Source: Proteobacteria bacterium UBA7821
Lineage (GTDB): Bacteria > Pseudomonadota > Gammaproteobacteria > Comchoanobacterales > Comchoanobacteraceae
Direction of reading: 5' to 3'
Assembly (NCBI GenBank): GCA_002480165.1
Contig: DLBP01000099.1
Span: 419-7,324, forward strand
Length of the DNA stretch: 6,906 nt
Position 1 is the stretch's first letter, and every line of letters starts with the position of its first letter. The notes under the pieces were generated by a model. It saw only the letters and a list, made by a program, of their open reading frames with translations, was not told the origin of the DNA and made no database searches. The translations under genes were made by a program, and so were the position numbers. Positions 1 through 6,185 of the stretch are shown here, one piece after another.

Positions 1-1353
1 ATTTTTGGTGAGAAGGCTTCTGATGTTAAGGATTCTTCATTGCGTGTACCATCGAGTATCTCTGCGACAGTCATCGATGTCCAAGTGTTCTCTCGAGATC
101 AAAGTGAGAAGGATGCGCGTTCGTTGGCAATAGAAGACGAGAAAATCAGAGTAGCAACTAAGGACTTAAGAGACATATTTAAGCTGAAAGCACAGGCGAT
201 AGCCGATTCGGTCAAAAGTCTACTGCTTGGCCAGAAATTATCGACTTCACAGGGTTCTCTCAAGAAGGGGACAGTGCTCACAGCTATGGATGTTGAGTCT
301 CTACAGCTCACTGATTTATTAAAGATCAGCTTATCAGATGACAATCTGCAGAAGCAATTAGACAATTACACTCAAGTGTTTAGTCAGATGTCCAAAGCAT
401 TGGATTCTGACATTCAAGCGGTTGAAAAGAAATGCCGTGAGTGTGATGACCTGTCTCCAGGTGTTATCAAAGTCGTTAAAGTCTACCTTGCTGTGAAGAG
501 AAAGATTCAGCCAGGTGACAAAATGGCTGGCCGTCATGGTAACAAAGGGGTGGTGTCATTAATTGTTCCAGTGGAAGACATGCCATTTATGGACGATGGT
601 ACCCCTGTAGATATTGTCTTGAATCCTTTGGGTGTTCCATCAAGGATGAACGTAGGGCAAGTCCTTGAGACTCACTTAGGTTGGGCTGCTAAAGAAATTG
701 GTAACAAGATATCAACAATGCTCGATAGGCAAGAGAAGCTTCCCATTATTAGGGATTTCCTGCAGGCATTTTATGACATCAAGGGCAATGGTGCTATTGA
801 TCTAGCAAGTTACTCGGATGCCGCTTTGCTGGACGCTTTAACCAACCTTTCAAAAGGGGTTCCAATCGCAACGCCAGTGTTCGATGGCATACCTGAGGCA
901 ACCATCAAGCAGTTACTACAGATGTGTGATCTGCCAACATCGGGACAAACGAGGCTTCGAGATGGTCGTACTGGTGACTACTTCGATCGGCCTGTAACGG
1001 TTGGTTACATGTATATGCTTAAGCTCAATCACCTAGTTGATGATAAAATGCATGCTCGGTCAACTGGATCATACAGTCTAGTGACACAGCAGCCATTGGG
1101 TGGTAAAGCACAAGGTGGTGGACAGCGTTTCGGGGAGATGGAAGTTTGGGCACTCCAAGCATATGGTGCTGCGTACACATTGCAGGAAATGTTAACCGTC
1201 AAATCTGATGATATTGCTGGCCGAACCAAGATGTACAAGAGTATCGTAGATAAATCATTGACCATGACTCCTACAATCCCTGAGTCATTTAAGGTTCTAA
1301 TGAAAGAGCTTAATTCGTTGGCAATCGATGTGAAGTTAAACTATGGTGAATAG
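1..1353 (+). CDS. rpoB: DNA-directed RNA polymerase subunit beta, C-terminal 450 residues (5' end outside window)
   Basis: The reading frame is open from base 1 to the TAG at 1351-1353; the true start lies upstream. The fragment begins at [17 protein letters not shown], about residue 905 of the 1342-residue E. coli subunit. With beta', this subunit forms the RNA polymerase active centre. Residues 36-155 correspond to the lineage insert that E. coli carries before the catalytic block; by hand alignment it is about 13 residues longer here. The block [15 protein letters not shown] follows, with both catalytic lysines (fragment residues 174 and 182, E. coli K1065 and K1073). [17 protein letters not shown], including the His equivalent to E. 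coli H1237, is intact. Two normally fixed positions differ near the end: [11 protein letters not shown] instead of [11 protein letters not shown], and WALQAYG instead of WALEAYG. The rifampicin-binding region is outside the window. rpoC follows after 43 bp, as in a standard rpoBC operon. Confidence 0.98.
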   Translation: [450 protein letters not shown]

Positions 1354-1361
1354 TTTATTGT

Positions 1362-1373
1362 TTGTGATCACAA
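1362..1373. repeat. 12-bp perfect palindrome in the rpoB-rpoC gap
   Basis: TTGTGATCACAA reads the same on both strands and sits between the rpoB stop and the rpoC Shine-Dalgarno. It has no loop, so it is a poor RNA hairpin but could be a dimeric protein site. The core TGTGATCACA carries the half-sites of a CRP box without the usual 6-bp spacer, so it is not a normal CRP site. No function can be assigned, and chance is a real possibility. Confidence 0.4.
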
Positions 1374-1384
1374 CAAGATCAGTT

Positions 1385-1390
1385 GAGGAG
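1385..1390 (+). promoter_or_regulatory. rpoC ribosome binding site
   Basis: GAGGAG lies 6 nt before the ATG at 1397. It selects this start over the in-frame ATG at 1436, which lacks a purine-rich motif at suitable spacing. This supports the extended beta' N-terminus being translated. Confidence 0.85.
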
Positions 1391-1396
1391 TAATTA

Positions 1397-4300
1397 ATGT
1401 CTGATAGTTTTTCTAAAAAGTCTGATAGTTTTTCAATGGATTCATTCAATGTTCCGGGTATGGATACTGGCTTTTATGGTTTTGCTGGTGTCAGAAAGAA
1501 CGACCAGTTTGATTCTATATCCATTCGGCCCATGTCACCACAGGAGATAACGGCAAATTCGTATGGAGAAGTGAAGAAATCAGAAACAGTTAATTATCGG
1601 ACGTATAGACCAGAGCGCGATGGTTTGAATTGCGGTAAAATATTTGGTCCTATTAAAGATTATGAGTGTTTATGTGGTAAGTACAAGCGACTTCGTCATC
1701 GAGGTGTGATCTGTGAGAAGTGCGGAGTTGAAGTGACTGTTAGCAGCGTTCGTCGTGAGCGAATGGGGCACATAACGTTGGCAACGCCAGTGGCACATAT
1801 CTGGTTTTTAAAGTCGTTGCCCTCTCGAATTGGTTTACTGATGGACATGTCCTTAAGAGACATTGAAAAAGTGCTATATTTCGAAGCATTTATCGTCGTT
1901 GATGCGGGTATGACTGACCTGGTAGAAGGGCAGTTACTCGATGAAGATGGATACTATGAAGCACTTGAGACTTATGGCGACGACTTTGTTGCAAAAATGG
2001 GTGCTGAGGGTATTCATGACGTTTTAAAACAACTCGATCTAAAAGAAGAGCAGAAGAAAATACGCGAGTTGTTACCAACGGTCACATCGGACACAAAGCA
2101 TAAGCGTTATGCAAAACGTTTGAAGATTATTGATTCCTTTATTGAGTCTGGTAATGAGCCAGTCCATATGCTGTTGACAGTCCTTCCTGTTCTTCCACCA
2201 GATTTGAGACCGCTCGTTGCACTGGATGCAGGGCGATTTGCCAGTTCAGATTTGAATGACCTATATCGACGTGTTATTAATAGAAATAACCGTTTAAAGC
2301 GATTACTTGAACTTGATGCACCTGAGATTATTGTCAGAAATGAAAAGCGAATGCTGCAAGAGTCAGTGGATGCGCTGTTAGATAACGGTCGACGTGGTCG
2401 AGCGCTAACCGGAACCAATAAGCGTCCATTAAAATCAATCTCTGACATGATTAAGGGTAAGCAAGGTCGGTTTAGACAAAACCTACTGGGTAAACGTGTA
2501 GACTTCTCTGGTCGTTCAGTTATTGTTGTTGGTGCAGAGTTGAAATTGCACCAGTGTGGTCTGCCAAAGACCATGGCGCTTGAATTATTTAAGCCATTTA
2601 TCTTTGCTGAATTACAATTTAGAGGCATTGTTAGTACGATTAAAGCTGCGAAGAAGATGGTTGAGAGAGTCGAGCCAGAGGTGTGGGATATTCTTGACTA
2701 CGTGATTCACCAGCATCCGATACTACTCAACCGGGCGCCCACATTGCACCGTTTGGGTATTCAGGCATTCGAACCGATTTTAGTCGAGGGTAAAGCCATC
2801 CGTCTGCACCCTTTGGTTTGTACAGCGTTTAATGCTGACTTTGATGGTGACATGATGGCCGTTCACGTGCCGATCACAATCGAGGCTCAGCTAGAGGCTC
2901 GGTGCCTAATTATGTCTACCAATAATATATTGTCTTCTGCTAGTGGTGAGCCGATTGTTGTGCCCACACAAGACGTCGTTCTAGGTATGTATTACCTAAC
3001 ACGTGACAAGCTGGCTGTTAAGGGCGAAGGCATGATATTTGCTAACAGCGACGAAGCGATTCGTGCCTACGAGAATGATGCTGTCCACTTGCAGGCAAAA
3101 ATACGTGTTCGAATCGATGACATCCAGAATGGTGAGCCAGTTAGGCGGATTGTTGAGACAACCGTTGGTCGACTACTGGTGTGGCAGGTTATCCCACCTC
3201 AGATGGGCTTTGATCAATGTAATAAGACACTGAAGAAGTCAGAGGTCAGCCGAATCGTTTCAGATTGTTATGCACAACTTGGTGGTAAGGCTACCGTCGT
3301 GTTGGCAGATCAGATGATGTACCTCGGTTTTCGCTATGCAACCAAATCAGGTATGTCAATTGGCATTGACGACTTGATCGTTCCAGATAACAAACAGGCG
3401 ATGATCGACGAGGCTAATGACCAAGTCAAGCGAGTCCAAGAACAGTATGATTCTGGTTTACTAACCCGAGGTGAGCGAACCAACAAAATTATCGATATCT
3501 GGCAACATACTCGAGATGAGATGGGTGATGCGATGATGAAACGCATATCACAAGACAGTGTGACGCTATCAGATGGTTCAAAGACGGTACAACCATCATT
3601 CAACTCCATCTATATGATGGCTGATTCAGGTGCAAGAGGCTCGGCTGCTCAGATGAGACAGCTGGCTGGTATGAGGGGGTTGATGAGTCGACCAGATGGT
3701 TCAACAATTGAAGAGCCAATCAAGGCCAACTTTAGAGACGGTCTGAACGTTATGGAGTATTTCATCTCGACACACGGTGCTCGGAAAGGTCTTGCCGATA
3801 CAGCATTGAAGACAGCTAACTCTGGATACCTAACCAGGCGATTAGTTGATGTATCACAAGACGTGATTGTATCCGTTGATGACTGTGGCACCAGTAAGGG
3901 TATTTTGATTCAAGCCAGAGTAGAGAATGGAACAGTCGTTGAACACTTAAGTGAGCGAGCAATGGGACGATCATTGGCGCAAGATCTAATCGTTGATGGT
4001 GTTTGTGTGCTTGAGGCTAATACTTATATTGATGACAGTAATGCATCCAAAATCGATGAGCATGGTTTTGATTCAATCCTAGTGAGATCGCCAGTGACTT
4101 GTGAAGCAAAGTATGGGATCTGCGCGACGTGTTATGGCCGAGACTTAGCAAGAAACCATCGGATCAACTTAGGTGAGGCAGTCGGTGTTATTGCTGCTCA
4201 GTCAATTGGTGAGCCAGGTACTCAGTTGACCATGCGGACTTTCCACGTTGGTGGTACCGCTTCTTTCTCTATGGCTGAAAGCCAGGTTGTTGCAAAGACT

Positions 4301-5692
4301 GAAGGTTCCGTTGTTTTCTCACAGATGAAAACCGTGAGTCACCACAAATCTGGTTATCAAGTCAAGATCTCGCGGGTCGGTGAGATGGTCATTGTTGATA
4401 AGAAAGGTAGGGATTGTGAACGATACAAGGTTCCATATGGTACAACCATACTCTGCCAGGACAAAGCATCGGTCAAGCCTGGCGATGTACTAGCGCAGTG
4501 GGATCCTCACAACCACCCAATTATCGCTGAACTTTCAGGTAAGGTGTCATTAGTTGACATGGTCGATGGTGTGACAGTTACTAAGCAAACTGATGATTTA
4601 ACTGGTGTAACGAGTAGTGTTGTTCTTGATTCAGATCAGCGTTCTGGTAAAGATTATCGCCCAATGGTTAGGTTGCTTGACGAACAAGGCAACGTATCAA
4701 ATATTCCTGGTACTAAATTACCAGCAAACTACTTCTTATCGGTGGGGTCGATTGTCAACCTTGAGGATGGTCAGCACATCGGTGTCGGTGATGTCATCGC
4801 TAGATTACCACAAGAGGGCAGTAAAACTCGTGATATTACTGGTGGTCTTCCACGTGTTGCTGATTTATTCGAAGCAAGACGTCCTAAAGAACCATCCATT
4901 ATGGCAGAGATTTCTGGTGTGGTGAGCTTTGGTAAAGAAACCAAAGATAAGCGACGTATTGTGATTAAGAATGACAAGCAAGAAATGGATTTCCTAGTAC
5001 CGAAATGGCGGACTATTACGGTATTTGAAGGTGAGAAAATTGAAGTCGGTGACGTGATCGTTGAAGGTCGACTAGATCCCCATGTTTTACTCAAGTTAAT
5101 GGGTAAGCACGAGTTGGCCAAATACATTATTGATGAAGTTCAAGAAGTCTATCGATTGCAAGGTGTCAGAATTAATGACAAGCACATCGAGGTTATTATC
5201 AGACAGATGACAAGAAAATGTCAGGTAGTGAATGCTGGTGATACGAATCTACTTGTGTCTGATCAAATAACCTGGTCAGAACTTGATGAAGCCAACGCTG
5301 CGATCAATGTAGAAAATGGTGAACGTCTTGCGATTGCTGAGCCTGAATTGCAAGGTATCACAAAAGCTTCTCTGTCAACCGAGTCATTTATATCAGCTGC
5401 TTCTTTCCAGGAGACGACAAGAGTGCTGACGGATGCTGCTGTTAGTGCAAAGGTTGATCATTTACGGGGCTTGAAAGAGAACGTCATGGTCGGTCGTTTA
5501 ATTCCTGCTGGAACAGGTTTTGTCAGCGACAAAAACAAGCAGGCTGCACAGTTAGATCTTGGCAGTATGGATGACGCCGTATCATTTGATTTTGGTATGG
5601 ACAAACCGATGACGTCGGATCTAGAGCAGATGCAGAAAGATCTGCAGAGTTTAGACGACAACAATGGAATACAGGCTTCTGAATCGGATTAA
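1397..5692 (+). CDS. rpoC: DNA-directed RNA polymerase subunit beta'
   Basis: This is a complete 1431-residue beta' subunit (E. coli 1407), the largest catalytic subunit of RNA polymerase. Zinc-binding domain 1 has C91, C93, C106 and C109 (CLCG...CEKC). The lid and rudder region (LPPDLRP, then NGRRGRALTGTNKRPLKS) flanks the clamp helices that bind sigma. The active-site loop NADFDGD is at residues 479-485, with the Mg-binding aspartates 481, 483 and 485. Zinc site 2 uses C830, C902, C909 and C912. The bridge helix (ADTALKTANSGYLTRRLVD) and trigger loop (IGEPGTQLTMRTFHVGG, catalytic His 950) are intact. A large SI3 insert interrupts the trigger loop at about 955-1145, as in E. coli. Unusual points are Met486 where NADFDGDQ is nearly invariant, Ala380 in a normally GP-containing motif, a 21-residue longer N-terminus with a duplicated heptad SDSFSKK/SDSFSMD, and an acidic, Asp/Ser-rich C-terminal tail after LIPAGTG. 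Start chosen from GAGGAG 6 nt upstream. Stop is TAA. Confidence 0.99.
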   Translation: MSDSFSKKSDSFSMDSFNVPGMDTGFYGFAGVRKNDQFDSISIRPMSPQEITANSYGEVKKSETVNYRTYRPERDGLNCGKIFGPIKDYECLCGKYKRLRHRGVICEKCGVEVTVSSVRRERMGHITLATPVAHIWFLKSLPSRIGLLMDMSLRDIEKVLYFEAFIVVDAGMTDLVEGQLLDEDGYYEALETYGDDFVAKMGAEGIHDVLKQLDLKEEQKKIRELLPTVTSDTKHKRYAKRLKIIDSFIESGNEPVHMLLTVLPVLPPDLRPLVALDAGRFASSDLNDLYRRVINRNNRLKRLLELDAPEIIVRNEKRMLQESVDALLDNGRRGRALTGTNKRPLKSISDMIKGKQGRFRQNLLGKRVDFSGRSVIVVGAELKLHQCGLPKTMALELFKPFIFAELQFRGIVSTIKAAKKMVERVEPEVWDILDYVIHQHPILLNRAPTLHRLGIQAFEPILVEGKAIRLHPLVCTAFNADFDGDMMAVHVPITIEAQLEARCLIMSTNNILSSASGEPIVVPTQDVVLGMYYLTRDKLAVKGEGMIFANSDEAIRAYENDAVHLQAKIRVRIDDIQNGEPVRRIVETTVGRLLVWQVIPPQMGFDQCNKTLKKSEVSRIVSDCYAQLGGKATVVLADQMMYLGFRYATKSGMSIGIDDLIVPDNKQAMIDEANDQVKRVQEQYDSGLLTRGERTNKIIDIWQHTRDEMGDAMMKRISQDSVTLSDGSKTVQPSFNSIYMMADSGARGSAAQMRQLAGMRGLMSRPDGSTIEEPIKANFRDGLNVMEYFISTHGARKGLADTALKTANSGYLTRRLVDVSQDVIVSVDDCGTSKGILIQARVENGTVVEHLSERAMGRSLAQDLIVDGVCVLEANTYIDDSNASKIDEHGFDSILVRSPVTCEAKYGICATCYGRDLARNHRINLGEAVGVIAAQSIGEPGTQLTMRTFHVGGTASFSMAESQVVAKTEGSVVFSQMKTVSHHKSGYQVKISRVGEMVIVDKKGRDCERYKVPYGTTILCQDKASVKPGDVLAQWDPHNHPIIAELSGKVSLVDMVDGVTVTKQTDDLTGVTSSVVLDSDQRSGKDYRPMVRLLDEQGNVSNIPGTKLPANYFLSVGSIVNLEDGQHIGVGDVIARLPQEGSKTRDITGGLPRVADLFEARRPKEPSIMAEISGVVSFGKETKDKRRIVIKNDKQEMDFLVPKWRTITVFEGEKIEVGDVIVEGRLDPHVLLKLMGKHELAKYIIDEVQEVYRLQGVRINDKHIEVIIRQMTRKCQVVNAGDTNLLVSDQITWSELDEANAAINVENGERLAIAEPELQGITKASLSTESFISAASFQETTRVLTDAAVSAKVDHLRGLKENVMVGRLIPAGTGFVSDKNKQAAQLDLGSMDDAVSFDFGMDKPMTSDLEQMQKDLQSLDDNNGIQASESD
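1400..1434 (+). repeat. Two 14-bp direct repeats, 21-bp period, inside the rpoC 5' end
   Basis: TCTGATAGTTTTTC occurs at 1400-1413 and again at 1421-1434, exactly 21 bp apart and in the same reading frame. The translated result is a Ser/Phe-rich heptad written twice right after the initiator Met. The multiple-of-three period suggests an in-frame tandem duplication, perhaps by replication slippage. Confidence 0.9.
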
Positions 5693-5733
5693 AGAAGTCA
5701 ACACTAACTGAGACTAAATATCGGATCTATTTC

Positions 5734-5750
5734 TTGACACGGATTGTCAA
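5734..5750. repeat. Inverted repeat TTGACA-N5-TGTCAA covering the -35 box
   Basis: The -35 hexamer TTGACA (5734-5739) is followed after CGGAT by its exact reverse complement TGTCAA (5745-5750). The symmetric element spans the -35 box and most of the -35 side of the spacer. As RNA from rpoC readthrough it would form only a 6-bp, AT-rich stem without a T tract, so it is not a terminator. It could be an operator, or a by-product of the consensus -35 sequence. Confidence 0.5.
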
Positions 5751-5762
5751 ATCAAGTAGAAT
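5734..5762 (+). promoter_or_regulatory. Predicted sigma70 promoter of the str operon
   Basis: The -35 box TTGACA (5734-5739) matches consensus exactly, the spacer is 17 bp, and the -10 box TAGAAT (5757-5762) matches 5 of 6. Transcription should start near A5767-A5769, giving a leader of about 23 nt before the rpsL ATG. E. coli also has a strong promoter directly before rpsL. The bases just after the -10 box (TACGAT) are not GC-rich, unlike promoters under strong ppGpp inhibition, so stringent control here may be weak. That last point is inference. Confidence 0.85.
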
Positions 5763-5776
5763 TACGATATTTCTTT

Positions 5777-5780
5777 GGAG
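5777..5780 (+). promoter_or_regulatory. rpsL ribosome binding site, wide spacing
   Basis: GGAG is the only Shine-Dalgarno-like motif before the rpsL ATG. It stands 11 nt from the start, wider than the usual 5-9 nt, and follows the predicted transcription start by only about 8-10 nt. Confidence 0.6.
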
Positions 5781-5791
5781 ATATAATTGTT

Positions 5792-6175
5792 ATGCCTACG
5801 ATAAACCAGGTGTTAAGAAAGCCTAGGAAGCGAAAATTAGTACGATCAAGTTCAATCGCTTTGGATAAATGTCCACAGAAACGAGGCGTGTGTGTTAAAG
5901 TTTTCACTGCCACACCTAAGAAACCAAACTCGGCGATGAGAAAAGTTGCTAGGGTCAAACTGACTAATGGTGACATTGTGACCGCCTATATTGGTGGTAT
6001 TGGGCACAACCTTCAGGAGCACTCCATTGTACTGGTTCGTGGGGGCCGGGTACGAGATTTACCTGGTGTTCGTTATCATGTCATTCGTGGTGCACTCGAT
6101 TCATCTGGTGTTGCAGAGAGAAGAAGAGGACGGTCTAAGTATGGTACAAAACGCACTGCAAAAAAGGCTAGCTAG
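5792..6175 (+). CDS. rpsL: 30S ribosomal protein S12
   Basis: S12 is a 127-residue protein (E. coli 124) that lines the decoding centre of the small ribosomal subunit and influences accuracy. It aligns with E. coli S12 without gaps up to about residue 120. The conserved CPQKRGVC, TPKKPNSAMRKV (with Lys43) and GHNLQEHS motifs are present, as is Asp89, the residue beta-methylthiolated by RimO in many bacteria. Residue 88 is Arg (codon CGA at 6053-6055) in GGRVRDLPGVRYH; most bacteria have Lys, and Lys88Arg is a classic streptomycin-resistance change. The C-terminus is basic (TKRTAKKAS) and slightly extended. The ATG at 5792 is chosen because it matches the conserved MxTxNQ start; an in-frame TTG at 5744 lies upstream of the predicted transcription start. 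It is the first gene of the str operon. Confidence 0.98.
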   Translation: MPTINQVLRKPRKRKLVRSSSIALDKCPQKRGVCVKVFTATPKKPNSAMRKVARVKLTNGDIVTAYIGGIGHNLQEHSIVLVRGGRVRDLPGVRYHVIRGALDSSGVAERRRGRSKYGTKRTAKKAS

Positions 6176-6178
6176 GAG
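6174..6178 (+). promoter_or_regulatory. rpsG ribosome binding site overlapping the rpsL stop
   Basis: AGGAG begins inside the rpsL TAG stop codon (6173-6175) and lies 7 nt from the rpsG ATG. A ribosome ending rpsL covers this site, which favours translational coupling. The whole intercistronic gap is only 10 nt. Confidence 0.8.
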
Positions 6179-6185
6179 TATATAA

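Larger units (their letters stand above)
5693..5791 (+). other. rpoC-rpsL intergenic region
   Basis: These 99 bp hold the str operon promoter, the inverted repeat over its -35 box and the rpsL leader. No GC-rich hairpin followed by a T run is visible, so no intrinsic terminator for rpoBC can be called. Readthrough from rpoC into rpsL is therefore plausible and would make rpsL-rpsG-fusA transcribed from two sources. Confidence 0.8.

Noticed and set aside
1362..1373. CRP binding site
   Set aside because: TGTGA and TCACA half-sites abut with no 6-bp spacer, so the geometry does not fit CRP.
1436..1438. Alternative in-frame ATG for rpoC
   Set aside because: It has no Shine-Dalgarno at proper spacing, while the ATG at 1397 has GAGGAG 6 nt upstream.
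2107..2628. 173-residue minus-strand open frame opposite rpoC
   Set aside because: It is antisense to the clamp and rudder region of beta', where every codon is accounted for by the conserved protein; it has no evident promoter or ribosome site.
4617..4925. 102-residue + strand open frame inside rpoC
   Set aside because: It overlaps the well-aligned SI3 region of beta' in another frame and shows no recognisable protein.
5734..5750. Inverted repeat as an intrinsic terminator for rpoBC
   Set aside because: The stem is only 6 bp and AT-rich, and no T tract follows; the sequence is better explained as promoter or operator.
5744..5791. TTG start giving S12 a 16-residue N-terminal extension
   Set aside because: The TTG lies inside the promoter spacer, upstream of the predicted transcription start, has no Shine-Dalgarno, and the extension has no counterpart in S12. 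The ATG at 5792 matches the family start.
5991..6185. 64-residue + strand open frame overlapping rpsL
   Set aside because: It is fully inside the strongly conserved S12 coding region in another frame, with no family resemblance.
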